A stretch of 64,000 bases of DNA. It comes from JAQUTK01 sp963677415. Lineage in GTDB: Bacteria > Bacteroidota > Bacteroidia > Bacteroidales > JAQUTK01. The notes beneath the pieces were generated by a model. The model was not told the DNA's origin, did no database searches, and saw nothing but the letters and a program-made list of their open reading frames with translations. The stretch is taken from assembly GCA_963677415.2 (NCBI GenBank), contig CAXXFJ010000021.1:1-64000 (forward strand), written 5' to 3'. The position numbers and the translations under genes are program-made. Of this stretch, positions 1-9,213 are shown in pieces (position 1 is the stretch's first letter; every line of letters begins with the position of its first letter).

Positions 1-1057
1 GGAGCTCTCCGCAACCATAGAGAAAGTAGTTCAATCGGGCTGGTACCTGTTTGGAGAAGAGAAGAAAGCCTTTGAACAAGAGTTTGCGGCCTATTGCGGC
101 ACGAAGTTTTGTGTTGGAGTTGGCAACGGACTGGATGCGCTGGCGCTGATATTCTCCGGCTATATGGAGATGGGAGTGATGCAACCCGGAGATGAAGTGA
201 TCGTGCCTGCCAATACTTTTATTGCATCTATTCTGGCAATTACCCATTGCGGACTGACACCCGTGCTCTGCGAACCCCGTCTTGATACTTTTCTGCTGGA
301 TGAGGAAAAGGTTGAAGCTTTGATCACGCCTCGTACAAAAGCAATTATGGTGGTACATCTTTATGGTCGCGTTTGTGCTATGGATGAGATCACAACCATT
401 GCCAAAAGGTATCATCTGAAGCTGGTGGAAGATAGTGCACAAGCTCATGGTGCCGTCTATAAGGGGAAAAAAGCCGGTTGCTTAGGCGATGCGGCAGGCT
501 TTAGTTTCTATCCGGGAAAGAATCTCGGGGCACTCAGTGATGCCGGAGCTGTTATGACTAACGACGCTGAACTGGCAGAGGTTGTCAGGGCATTGTCCAA
601 TTATGGTTCGAATACCAAATATGTACATCTGTATAAAGGGACCAACAGTCGGATGGATGAGATTCAATCGGCTGTGCTACGGTTGAAACTCAAGCGATTG
701 GACAAAGACAACGAACTGCGCAGGAAGTATGCAGAACGCTATATCAGGGAGGTTCATAATCCCCGTATAATAGTGCCGGAGTATCCGTGCTGCGAGGGTC
801 ATGTGTTTCACATCTTTGCGATCCGGGTGCCAGTGCTACGCAATCAGTTGCAACAGTGGCTGAAAGAAGAGGGCATAGAAACGCAGATACACTATCCGAA
901 GCCACCGCATCTGCAAGAAGCTTACAAGGAGTGGGGGCATCTCTCTTTTCCTGTCACAGAAAAGATCCATAACGAAGAATTGAGTTTGCCGCTGAGTCCG
1001 GTGCATACCGAAGAAGAGATCAGCCGCGTTATTGATGCTCTCAACCGCTTCATCTGA
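1..1057 (+). CDS. DegT/DnrJ/EryC1/StrS-family sugar aminotransferase, 5'-truncated by the window start
   Basis: PLP-dependent aminotransferase of the DegT family, which converts nucleotide-linked keto-sugars to amino-sugars for polysaccharide or O-antigen synthesis. The frame is open from base 2, so the start lies outside the window; the ATG at 164 is internal. The upstream residues include GWYLFGEE and a GNGLDAL cofactor-binding segment. Further on are EDSAQAHG and SFYPGKNLGALSDAG, whose lysine is the expected PLP Schiff-base residue. The SFYPGKNLGA form resembles the FdtB-type keto-sugar aminotransferases, but the substrate cannot be told from sequence. The gene converges on uvrA with a 12-base gap. 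It is probably the last gene of a surface-sugar cluster to the left. Confidence 0.9.
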   Translation, partial: ELSATIEKVVQSGWYLFGEEKKAFEQEFAAYCGTKFCVGVGNGLDALALIFSGYMEMGVMQPGDEVIVPANTFIASILAITHCGLTPVLCEPRLDTFLLDEEKVEALITPRTKAIMVVHLYGRVCAMDEITTIAKRYHLKLVEDSAQAHGAVYKGKKAGCLGDAAGFSFYPGKNLGALSDAGAVMTNDAELAEVVRALSNYGSNTKYVHLYKGTNSRMDEIQSAVLRLKLKRLDKDNELRRKYAERYIREVHNPRIIVPEYPCCEGHVFHIFAIRVPVLRNQLQQWLKEEGIETQIHYPKPPHLQEAYKEWGHLSFPVTEKIHNEELSLPLSPVHTEEEISRVIDALNRFI

Positions 1058-1069
1058 TTCCAGCCGTTC

Positions 1070-3865
1070 TTATATACCAATTTTCAATACTTTTGCAAGC
1101 CATTGTCCTGTGTATGACTCTTTACAGAGTGCCACCTGTTCCGGTGTTCCTGTACAAACGAGATGTCCGCCGTCTGCTCCTCCTTCCGGTCCTAAATCGA
1201 TGATATAGTCCGCACTTTTGATCACTTCCAGATTATGTTCGATGATGATGACCGTATGCCCTTTGGCTATAAGACGATTAAAAGCCTTCAGCAGCGTGTT
1301 TATATCGTGAAAATGAAGTCCGGTAGTTGGCTCGTCAAAGACAAGAATCTCCTTTTCAGCCGTCTCCTGACTCAAGAACCACGCTAATTTGACGCGCTGA
1401 CTTTCTCCTCCGGAGAGCGTCGATGAGGACTGTCCGAGTTTTATATATCCCAACCCTACCTCTTGTAATGGGAGGATGTTTTTAGTAATCTTCTTTTCCG
1501 TCGGCCCCTTTTTGTCAAAGAACTCAATTGCCTGGTTGACGGTCATATCGAGTATATCACTGATATTCTTTCCTTCATACATCACATCAAGCACGTCGCT
1601 CTTAAATCGTTTGCCATGACAACTGTCACAGACAAGGGTTATATCAGCCATAAATTGCATCTCCACAGTAACAGTGCCCTCTCCTTTGCATTCTTCGCAA
1701 CGACCGCCATCCACATTGAAGGAGAAATGCGCCGGAGTGAACGCCATCTGCTTAGCAAGTGGCTGAGATGCAAATAAGCTACGGATATCATCAAAAGCCT
1801 TTAGATAGGTCACAGGATTAGAGCGCGAAGAACGTCCAATAGGATTTTGATTAACAAACTCTATATTAGTAACTAAAGATAAGTCGCCTTCAAAGCATCC
1901 CATACGTCCGGTCTTCTCCAAACTTCCGGAAAAGCGATGCTTTAATCCGTTGTATAATATGTCACGAACCAGAGAGGATTTTCCCGAACCGCTCACACCT
2001 GTTACGACAGTCATGATGCCCAATGGAAACTTGACATCAATATTCTTGAGGTTGTTTTGCATGGCACCAACTACTTTGATATAGTTATTCCATTTTCTGC
2101 GCACGGGAGGGATTTCTATCTTTTCTTCTCCAAGAAGATAACGCACGGTATAGCTTTCTGTACCTGGAAGCAGATTGGACATATCTCCTTCATACACAAT
2201 ATTACCACCTAAACGACCGGCCTGAGGACCAATGTCAATGATATAATCGGCTGAACGGATAATCTCTTCGTCATGCTCCACAACAACCACGGTATTTCCC
2301 AACTCTTTCAATTCATGCAATACCCGAATGAGAAGTGCTGTATCTCTGGGATGGAGGCCAATGCTTGGCTCATCCAGAATATAAAGTGATCCAACCAGCG
2401 TGCTTCCTAAAGAGGTTGCCAAGTTTATTCGCTGACTTTCTCCTCCGGAAAGAGAAGATGAGAGTCGGTTGAGACTCAGATAACCCAGTCCAACTTCCAT
2501 CAGGAAACGGATACGGTTGTTTATTTCTGTCATAAGCCGTTTGGCTACAGCTGCATCGTGTTCGTCAAGTTCAAGCTTCTCAAAAAAGCCCTGGAGTTCA
2601 GAGATGGGCATAAGAACCAGTTCGGTGACTGATTGTCCTCCAACTTTCACGTATTGAGCTTCAGGTTTCAATCGCGATCCTTTGCAATCGGGACAAACCG
2701 TTTTACCTCTGAACCGGGAAAACATCACGCGATATTGAATCTTATATTGATTCTCTTCCAAAAATTTAAAGAAGTCGTTGATGCCGTGAAAATGGGAACA
2801 GCCTTGCCAAAGCAGAGATTTCTGCTCTGGAGTCAACTGATAATAGGGTTTATGGATCGGAAAGTTCACCTTATCGGCATTCCGAATGAGTTCTATCTTG
2901 AATTCACTCATCTTCTCGCCTTTCCAGCACACGACACAGTCTTCATAGACCGATAGAGTCTGGTTGGGAACAACCAGATCTTCATCAATCCCGATCACAT
3001 CACCAAAACCTTTGCACGTAGGACAAGCACCCAATGGAGAATTGAAATTAAACATCAGGTCGGTTGGCTCCTCAAAAATTGTATCATCCAACTCGAACCT
3101 TCGTGAAAATACGTAAGTGGTCGTTTGATCATCTGTAGGGAAGAAATGAAGATGACACTCTCCTTTTCCCTGATAGAAAGCTGTTTCTGCTGAATCAAAA
3201 AGGCGACTGATACTCTCTTTATCTTTGCCACTGGAGAGCCTGTCAATGAGGAGTAAGACTTCTTTTCCTTCGAGTAACGACGGAAAGATAAGCACCTCTT
3301 CAATACGGAAGACCTTCCCTTCAACCTCGATACGGTTGAATCCTTGCTGCTGCAAAGTCTTAAGCGATGACTCGATACTCCGCTCCCCGGTAAACTCTAT
3401 TGGACTGTATAAAGCATATTTTGTTCCCTCCGGATAGCTTTGCATGCAGGTGATAAGATCTTCCACCTGATGCTTCTGAACTATGTTGCCGGAGAGGGGT
3501 GAGTAGGTCTTACCAATGCGTGCAAAAAGGAGGCGGATATATTCATAAATCTCCGTGGAAGTGCCCACAGTAGAACGTGTATTGCTGGTGTTTACCTTCT
3601 GTTGGATAGCTATTGCAGGAGGTATGCCCCGGATAAAATCTACTTCAGGCCTGCTCATCCGCCCAAGGAACTGGCGTGCATAGGAAGAGAGACTCTCCAC
3701 ATACCTGCGCTGACCTTCAGCATACATCGTATCAAATGCCAAAGAAGACTTGCCGGAACCTGAAAGCCCGGTAATAACAACAATCTTATTGCGTGGAATC
3801 TTTACTTCAATATTCTTGAGATTATTGACCCGCGCACCTTTGATATGAATCTGATCTTTATCCAT
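1070..3865 (-). CDS. uvrA: Excinuclease ABC subunit A (UvrA)
   Basis: Damage-sensing ATPase of nucleotide excision repair, which loads UvrB on damaged DNA. The 931-residue length is normal for the family. It has two ABC ATPase modules: the first Walker A GLSGSGKS is at residues 33-40, with LSGGESQR and DEPSIGLHP later; the second has GVSGSGKSS, a second LSGGESQR and DEPTTGLHF. The second zinc module is complete (CEEC and CDSC pairs). The first keeps only one pair (CPTC after FNFNSPLGA); the usual CxxC ahead of it is missing, the segment reading FSRRFELDDTIFEEPTD. Bacteroidota often carry UvrA paralogs, so this may not be the only copy. A -7 box lies 20 bases upstream and forms a divergent promoter pair with the next gene. 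Confidence 0.93.
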   Translation of the reverse strand: MDKDQIHIKGARVNNLKNIEVKIPRNKIVVITGLSGSGKSSLAFDTMYAEGQRRYVESLSSYARQFLGRMSRPEVDFIRGIPPAIAIQQKVNTSNTRSTVGTSTEIYEYIRLLFARIGKTYSPLSGNIVQKHQVEDLITCMQSYPEGTKYALYSPIEFTGERSIESSLKTLQQQGFNRIEVEGKVFRIEEVLIFPSLLEGKEVLLLIDRLSSGKDKESISRLFDSAETAFYQGKGECHLHFFPTDDQTTTYVFSRRFELDDTIFEEPTDLMFNFNSPLGACPTCKGFGDVIGIDEDLVVPNQTLSVYEDCVVCWKGEKMSEFKIELIRNADKVNFPIHKPYYQLTPEQKSLLWQGCSHFHGINDFFKFLEENQYKIQYRVMFSRFRGKTVCPDCKGSRLKPEAQYVKVGGQSVTELVLMPISELQGFFEKLELDEHDAAVAKRLMTEINNRIRFLMEVGLGYLSLNRLSSSLSGGESQRINLATSLGSTLVGSLYILDEPSIGLHPRDTALLIRVLHELKELGNTVVVVEHDEEIIRSADYIIDIGPQAGRLGGNIVYEGDMSNLLPGTESYTVRYLLGEEKIEIPPVRRKWNNYIKVVGAMQNNLKNIDVKFPLGIMTVVTGVSGSGKSSLVRDILYNGLKHRFSGSLEKTGRMGCFEGDLSLVTNIEFVNQNPIGRSSRSNPVTYLKAFDDIRSLFASQPLAKQMAFTPAHFSFNVDGGRCEECKGEGTVTVEMQFMADITLVCDSCHGKRFKSDVLDVMYEGKNISDILDMTVNQAIEFFDKKGPTEKKITKNILPLQEVGLGYIKLGQSSSTLSGGESQRVKLAWFLSQETAEKEILVFDEPTTGLHFHDINTLLKAFNRLIAKGHTVIIIEHNLEVIKSADYIIDLGPEGGADGGHLVCTGTPEQVALCKESYTGQWLAKVLKIGI

Positions 3866-3884
3866 TATTTATTCTTTCAACCTA

Positions 3885-3892
3885 CAAAGATA
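3885..3892 (-). promoter_or_regulatory. -7 box for uvrA
   Basis: TATCTTTG read on the minus strand matches the Bacteroides TAnnTTTG element, 20 bases before the uvrA start. It faces the opposite box at 3916-3923. Confidence 0.6.
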
Positions 3893-3915
3893 ATGGATAT
3901 CTTGACTTTATTTTG

Positions 3916-3923
3916 TAGTTTTG
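3916..3923 (+). promoter_or_regulatory. -7 box for the GHL10 lipoprotein gene
   Basis: TAGTTTTG matches TAnnTTTG and lies 38 bases before the ATG at 3962. Confidence 0.6.
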
Positions 3924-3961
3924 CGATGTAAAGAACAAATAATACCGAATCCCTTATAAGA

Positions 3962-5509
3962 ATGAAGAATTTAATGCTCTGCACCCTGCTCTGTCTGGTG
4001 CTCATGGGGACTTCCTGTACCCCTAAACTGTATCAGTCGGCAGGCATCAATTATCAGAATTATCCCAAGCGCGAATTTCGCGGAGTATGGATGCACACAG
4101 TGGGAAACGGGGTATTCCGCAATCAGACACCGGATGAGATGCGCAGGTATCTCTGTCAACAACTCGATGTCTATCAGCAATCAGGCATCAATGCAATCAT
4201 CTTCCAGATACGCCCACAAGCAGATGCTTTCTATAAATCCGACCTGGAGCCCTGGAGCAAATACCTTACGGGTAAACAGGGCGTGGCTCCATCTCCGGAA
4301 TGGGACCCGTTGGAGTTTATGGTTACTGAATGCCACAAGCGCAACATGGAACTGCATGCCTGGCTGAATCCGTATCGGGTAGCGACTACACGAAACGAAA
4401 CTTTCTCAAAAGATCATATCTATTACAAGCATCCTGAGTATTTTATCAAATATGGAACTCAGGTCTATTTTCAACCGGGTGAGCCCTGGAGTCGCAGCTT
4501 CATCTGTGAGGTAGTGAGAGATATTGTAAAACGTTATGACGTGGATGCTATCCACATGGATGATTATTTTTATCCGTATCCGGTGGCCGGCGAGGCTTTT
4601 CCTGATAAAGAATGCTTTCAAAAGTATGGTCCCGGACAAGGATTCTCGAAAGAACGCCTGGAAGACTGGCGACGCAACAATGTCAACCTGCTGATCGAAC
4701 AGCTGAGTTATGCCATCAAATCTGTCAAGCCATGGGTGAAATTTGGGATTAGTCCCTTTGGTATCTACCGCAATAAAACGAACACTCCTGACGGAAGTGG
4801 AAGCGAAACAAATGGATTGACAAACTATCATGATCTCTATGCTGACGTTTTGCTTTGGGTACAGAAAGGATGGGTTGATTACAATATTCCACAAGTTTAT
4901 TGGGAGGTAGGGCACAGCAAAGCCGACTACACCACATTGGTGAAATGGTGGGCAAAAAACAACGAAAACAAAACATTGTACATCGGCCAGGACATTTCTC
5001 GTACGACTAAAGTGGACGATCCTGTGTACGGGGGAATGAATCAGTTGACCCGTAAGATGAACGAAGTGCGCAAAAATGACCGTATTGCAGGAAACTGCTT
5101 CTGGTCGGGAGAGATGATGCAAAATAATATGGGCGGCATATTGGATAGTCTGGAAAACCACTACCACCGCTTCCCGGCTTTTGTACCGGTCATCAAGGAA
5201 CTGGACGACAAAGCTCCGTCTACTGTTAAGAAGCTTAAGATGGTTTGGGCTAAAGAAGGACCCATACTACAATGGAAAGCCGATAATCAAAAGAATGAGA
5301 TGAACCGACAAGCAAATTACTGCATCTACCGTTTCAAAGAGGATGAGGATATAGATATGGATAATCCAAGCAAAATAGTCTCTGTGACTACTGAAAACAA
5401 ATATGCTCTTCCTTTCAAAGATGGAAAAAAGAAGTTTAAATATGTCGTTACTGCTTTTGATCGTCTACATAACGAGAGTAAAGGCGTTCTGATCAAAGTC
5501 AATCTCTGA
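3962..5509 (+). CDS. GHL10-family glycoside-hydrolase-like lipoprotein (DUF187)
   Basis: A 515-residue exported protein of the glycosyl-hydrolase-like 10 family (PF02638), proposed to act on cell-wall or polysaccharide glycans. The N-terminus is a lipoprotein signal, with hydrophobic residues 4-17 and a TSC lipobox, so the mature protein should be membrane-anchored. Family landmarks are REFRGVWMHTV near the start, GINAIIFQIRPQADAFY, LHAWLNPYRV, DAIHMDDYFYPYP and VKFGISPFGIYRN, together forming a TIM-barrel core. After about residue 420 there is a smaller beta-rich tail resembling a fibronectin-type module (YCIYRFKED to KYVVTAFD). It is monocistronic between its own promoter and a short spacer. 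The precise substrate is unknown. Confidence 0.88.
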   Translation: MKNLMLCTLLCLVLMGTSCTPKLYQSAGINYQNYPKREFRGVWMHTVGNGVFRNQTPDEMRRYLCQQLDVYQQSGINAIIFQIRPQADAFYKSDLEPWSKYLTGKQGVAPSPEWDPLEFMVTECHKRNMELHAWLNPYRVATTRNETFSKDHIYYKHPEYFIKYGTQVYFQPGEPWSRSFICEVVRDIVKRYDVDAIHMDDYFYPYPVAGEAFPDKECFQKYGPGQGFSKERLEDWRRNNVNLLIEQLSYAIKSVKPWVKFGISPFGIYRNKTNTPDGSGSETNGLTNYHDLYADVLLWVQKGWVDYNIPQVYWEVGHSKADYTTLVKWWAKNNENKTLYIGQDISRTTKVDDPVYGGMNQLTRKMNEVRKNDRIAGNCFWSGEMMQNNMGGILDSLENHYHRFPAFVPVIKELDDKAPSTVKKLKMVWAKEGPILQWKADNQKNEMNRQANYCIYRFKEDEDIDMDNPSKIVSVTTENKYALPFKDGKKKFKYVVTAFDRLHNESKGVLIKVNL

Positions 5510-5612
5510 TAATACCCTGGTTATCTTCAGATCGTTTTTACTTGTATTTGTTTGAGAGATGGTCCTGATAGTATGCTATCAGAACGTCAATCGGAAGGAT
5601 CATATTTTGGAT

Positions 5613-5620
5613 TAAATTTG
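5613..5620 (+). promoter_or_regulatory. -7 box for the NUC1 nuclease gene
   Basis: TAAATTTG matches TAnnTTTG, 28 bases before the ATG at 5649. It supports that ATG as the true start. A CTGATAG/CTATCAG hairpin at 5565-5582 lies just upstream; it lacks a T-tract and its role is unclear. Confidence 0.55.
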
Positions 5621-5648
5621 TTTTTCTGTTTGAAATGCATTAGATCTC

Positions 5649-6515
5649 ATGAAAAGAATGATTCTGTATTGCTTTGATGTTGTGTGCAACAACTCTTGTT
5701 TCATCGGTTATACAAGCCGCTTTCAGGAAGTCAGGAAGTTCTCTTTGCAAAGCTTATTCATTGTAATATTCCTTCTTTGTCCACATAGTTCCTGCTTCTC
5801 AATTGAACCGGTACGACAATCTGCACGTGCAGATGTTATGTACGCCCCTGCACCCTTGACAGGACAACATGAAATTATCATTTCACATAAGGCCTATAGA
5901 GTCTCTTACAATCCGAAATGGCACATTGCAAACTGGGTTGCATATGAACTTACTCGGGAGGAACTTGTAACAAAAGTGAAACGAAAGAATAATTTCCGTC
6001 CGGATCCTCTTCTTGGGAAAAACAGTGCTAATGATGCTGATTACAGACGCTCCGGATATGATAGGGGACATCTTGCTCCAAGTGCAGACATGCGTTATGA
6101 CCTTGTAGCACAAACAGAATGTTTTTACTTCTCTAATATCTGCCCGCAAAGTTCACAACTCAACTCTGTACTCTGGAATCAGTTGGAACAGAAGGTACGG
6201 CGTTGGGTCGAAAAGGATAGTGCCTTGATTATCATTACAGGACCTATAGTCAAAGACGGTTATCGTGTAATAGGAGCAAACCGGCTGTCGATTCCGGCTC
6301 AGTTCTATAAAATTATTCTATCTCTTCATACCCCATCCCCTAAATGTATTGCCTTTTTAATGACTAATGGAAACGAACGCAGGAATCTTTCCTCTTATGC
6401 AGTTCCTGTGGATAGTATTGAAAAGATTACCGGATTAGATTTCTTTCCTGTCTTACCTGATAGACAAGAAGAAGCTCTGGAAAGTAAAGTAAGGCTCAGC
6501 AACTGGATCTTTTGA
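5649..6515 (+). CDS. Exported DNA/RNA non-specific endonuclease (NUC1/EndA family)
   Basis: A 288-residue nuclease of the betabetaalpha-metal family (PF01223). The catalytic motif DRGH is at residues 138-141, with His141 as the predicted general base. The metal-site segment NICPQSSQLNSVLWNQLE follows at about 163-180, as in Serratia nuclease relatives. A hydrophobic stretch (about residues 32-46) suggests secretion or membrane anchoring, giving a periplasmic or extracellular enzyme that degrades foreign or debris nucleic acid. The region before that stretch is long for a signal peptide, so a later start is possible, but the promoter at 5613 fits the first ATG. No immunity partner is adjacent. 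Confidence 0.88.
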   Translation: MKRMILYCFDVVCNNSCFIGYTSRFQEVRKFSLQSLFIVIFLLCPHSSCFSIEPVRQSARADVMYAPAPLTGQHEIIISHKAYRVSYNPKWHIANWVAYELTREELVTKVKRKNNFRPDPLLGKNSANDADYRRSGYDRGHLAPSADMRYDLVAQTECFYFSNICPQSSQLNSVLWNQLEQKVRRWVEKDSALIIITGPIVKDGYRVIGANRLSIPAQFYKIILSLHTPSPKCIAFLMTNGNERRNLSSYAVPVDSIEKITGLDFFPVLPDRQEEALESKVRLSNWIF

Positions 6516-6646
6516 TTCGATAAAAAAATGACGAACCCTGAAAAGAGAGTCTCTTCTGAGATAAAGCCACCTTGTGCCAAAAGTCAAGTAAGTCAGAATC
6601 TTTGTTAAAACATAAAACTCTTGGCTATTCCTTCTTCAATTATTCG

Positions 6647-6654
6647 TAGCTTTG
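6647..6654 (+). promoter_or_regulatory. -7 box for the CoA-disulfide reductase gene
   Basis: TAGCTTTG matches TAnnTTTG, 47 bases before the ATG at 6702. Confidence 0.55.
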
Positions 6655-6701
6655 CAGTTGCTTTCCATTGGAAATATTAGTAAAAAGAAAAACAAGTACT
6701 T

Positions 6702-8366
6702 ATGAAACATATAATAATCGGAGGAGTAGCCGGAGGAGCTACCGCAGCGGCAAGAATCAGACGTGCAGATGAATTTGCAGAAATCATTTTGCTGGAAAAG
6801 GGAAACCATATATCGTATGCAAATTGCGGGTTACCATATTATATCGGAGGAGTCATTAAAGAGCGCGAAAATCTTTTCTTGCAAACTCCTCAGAGTTTTG
6901 GAGGACGCTTCAATATTGATGTCCGTGTGGATAATGAAGCTGTGTCAATTAATCCGGCAAAGAAAACCGTAATCATACGCAGTGCGGATGGACAGGAATA
7001 TTCGGAAACGTATGACCGACTGCTTCTCTCTCCTGGTGCTACTCCAGTGCGCCCTCCTTTGAAAGGAATTGACTCGGAGGGAATCTTTACACTTCGTAAT
7101 GTTGATGATACAGATGCTATCAAGCAATATATTTCTTCTCATAAGGTTAAAAACGCCGTGATTGTAGGTGCAGGATTCATAGGACTAGAGATGGCTGAGA
7201 ACCTGCAAAAAACAGGAGCAAAAGTCTCTATTGTAGAAATGATGGATCAGGTAATGGCCCCTATTGACTTCTCAATGGCTTCTTTAGTACACGACCATTT
7301 ACTTCAAAAAGGAGTGATCCTATGGCTAGGGAAATCGGTTGAAGAATTTGAAAGAATCGGAGATTCTCTGAACGTCAAACTTAAAAGTGGTGAGATTATC
7401 AGTACTGATCTTGTGATTCTCTCCATCGGCGTTCGCCCTGAAACGCGACTTGCGAGTGAGACAGGAATAGAACTGGGCGAGGCGAAGGGGATCAAGGTTA
7501 ATAGCTACCTGGAAACTTCAGAAAAGGATATTTATGCAGTTGGGGATGCAATAGAGTTTCCTCATCCAATCACCGGAAAGCCTTGGCTGAACTATCTGGC
7601 AACTCCTGCGAACCGTCAAGGACGAATTGTCGCAGACAATATGGTCTTTGGTAATCATACAAAATATGAAGGTGCAATTGGAACTTCTATTGCGAAAGTC
7701 TTTGATCAGACTGTCGCAGCAACCGGACTGGCAGCAAAACGGCTAAAAGCAATGGACATTAAATATGCGAGTTCAACAACTCATTCCAACTCCCACGCCG
7801 GTTACTATCCGGGTGCCACTCTAATGACCATCAAACTGACCTTTGATCCGGAGAACGGAAAACTGTTCGGTGCGCAAATAGTTGGTCACTCAGGTGTTGA
7901 CAAACGAATAGACCAAATAGCTCTTTTGATCAAAAAAGGAGGAACAATATATGATCTCATAGAACTGGAACAAGCCTATGCTCCTCCCTATTCTTCTGCT
8001 AAAGATCCTATTGCGATTGCTGGATATGTGGCAGGTAATATTATTAGTGGCGCCATGCCGGTAATCTACTGGAGGGAATTGAAAGAGATGGATTTGAACG
8101 AAGTGACTTTGGTGGACGTTCGCACTCCGGGCGAATTTGCATTCGGCACTATTCGTGGAGCAATTAATATCCCTGTTGATGAACTGCGTTACCGCCTGAA
8201 CGAGCTTCCCAAAGAGAAACCCATTATAATCTTTTGTGCTATAGGATTAAGAGGTTATCTGGCACAAAAGATAGTGATGCCAAGAGGATATCAAACTCGG
8301 AATCTTTCAGGTGGGTATCGGCTTTTCAAAACGGCAACAGCCATTTTGCCACAACATATAGCATAA
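6702..8366 (+). CDS. CoA-disulfide reductase-like flavoprotein with C-terminal rhodanese domain
   Basis: A 554-residue fusion. The N-terminal part is a pyridine-nucleotide disulfide oxidoreductase: FAD-binding GGVAGGATAAA at residues 7-17, the single redox cysteine Cys42 in SYANCGLPYY, an NAD(P)H-binding VVGAGFIGLEMAENL, and the second FAD motif IYAVGDAIE. The single-cysteine active site is typical of CoA-disulfide or persulfide reductases rather than glutathione reductase. The last 100 residues are a rhodanese domain (VDVRTPGEF, active Cys512 in FCAIGLRGY). Such fusions are known to reduce CoA-disulfides, persulfides or polysulfides, so a role in sulfur or redox balance is likely. The gene stands alone and converges on the DUF3108 gene. 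Confidence 0.9.
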   Translation: MKHIIIGGVAGGATAAARIRRADEFAEIILLEKGNHISYANCGLPYYIGGVIKERENLFLQTPQSFGGRFNIDVRVDNEAVSINPAKKTVIIRSADGQEYSETYDRLLLSPGATPVRPPLKGIDSEGIFTLRNVDDTDAIKQYISSHKVKNAVIVGAGFIGLEMAENLQKTGAKVSIVEMMDQVMAPIDFSMASLVHDHLLQKGVILWLGKSVEEFERIGDSLNVKLKSGEIISTDLVILSIGVRPETRLASETGIELGEAKGIKVNSYLETSEKDIYAVGDAIEFPHPITGKPWLNYLATPANRQGRIVADNMVFGNHTKYEGAIGTSIAKVFDQTVAATGLAAKRLKAMDIKYASSTTHSNSHAGYYPGATLMTIKLTFDPENGKLFGAQIVGHSGVDKRIDQIALLIKKGGTIYDLIELEQAYAPPYSSAKDPIAIAGYVAGNIISGAMPVIYWRELKEMDLNEVTLVDVRTPGEFAFGTIRGAINIPVDELRYRLNELPKEKPIIIFCAIGLRGYLAQKIVMPRGYQTRNLSGGYRLFKTATAILPQHIA

Positions 8367-8385
8367 ACGGAAACTGCGCTATCTA

Positions 8386-9213
8386 TTAACGGTTTCCTTT
8401 GTATATTCCACGCAAAGTTCCTATTTTGACTTTTGTATCAAGCTGTATAGGAATACGGCTTGAATCATCTGTCATCCAGAAGACCATAGATTCTTCATCC
8501 TTAAAGGCCTCTTTGTTATGCACATAAAGAACAAACTTTAGACAGTTGTATTTCTTGTCATCATTGGCCTTTATGCGGTCTTTTCCTTTGTATCTAAGTA
8601 TCATGTCGTATTTCTGCTTTCCAGAAAAAAGGAGTAGAGGAATATCATTCTTTTCTTTAACAGTACTCATATCCAGACCACGGATCAGATATACCACGCT
8701 GACCATATCAGTACACTCTCCTGTCACGGTAGTATTTACTTCTTCAAGATCCCTTTCCGGCCTTTTCTTATACGCATAGACATCTGTCTCACCATCACGA
8801 TACGTAAAAGTACCCCCTTCAATAGACGAGTATTTTCCCCCTTCATTTGCAGACTTCCAAAAACGAAATGTTTGCAAATCTTCTGGATTTAAATAGGAGA
8901 TCAGTGTGTCTCTTACTTTGTAAAAATTATCTACAAACCGACTTGTTACTGCTGTCATCTTGCATTCAAAGGCTCTCTTGCCTTCGAAATTGGTCAAATG
9001 CGAGTTTAAAGTTATGTTGCCTCCTTTGATCATGATTACGTTTTTGTAATAGAGATCATACTGAAGATTTTCTCCTTTCATTAAATTCGATTTCAAAACC
9101 GTCTGTGCGCAAAGGGACTGCCCCAACGTAACAAACATTATTAGAATGAATAGAGAGAACTTAATACTCTCCTTCACCCATCGATTCAAATTCAAACATA
9201 TTGGATTCTTCAT
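8386..9213 (-). CDS. DUF3108 domain protein with signal peptide
   Basis: About 275 residues with a long signal peptide (hydrophobic FSLFILIMFVTLG, cleavage expected after SLCA). The body matches the DUF3108 pattern: GENLQYDLYYKNVIMIKGG, a cysteine-containing TGECTDMVSVVYLIR and a C-terminal FWMTDDSSRIPIQL. The function of this periplasmic family is not established. I chose the ATG at 9213 rather than 9246 because it begins just ahead of the signal peptide; the coding region still overlaps the end of the upstream Ig-like gene, which implies translational coupling. It is the last gene of the DUF2851/Ig-like/DUF3108 group. Confidence 0.8.
   Translation of the reverse strand: MKNPICLNLNRWVKESIKFSLFILIMFVTLGQSLCAQTVLKSNLMKGENLQYDLYYKNVIMIKGGNITLNSHLTNFEGKRAFECKMTAVTSRFVDNFYKVRDTLISYLNPEDLQTFRFWKSANEGGKYSSIEGGTFTYRDGETDVYAYKKRPERDLEEVNTTVTGECTDMVSVVYLIRGLDMSTVKEKNDIPLLLFSGKQKYDMILRYKGKDRIKANDDKKYNCLKFVLYVHNKEAFKDEESMVFWMTDDSSRIPIQLDTKVKIGTLRGIYKGNR

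Noticed and set aside
4406..5167. Long open frame (253 codons) on the minus strand
   Set aside because: It lies wholly inside the GHL10 lipoprotein gene, has no recognisable domain, and the plus-strand protein is clearly real.
5565..5582. CTGATAG/CTATCAG hairpin as a terminator of the GHL10 gene
   Set aside because: It is not followed by a T-tract and is 55 bases past the stop; it is left as unexplained.
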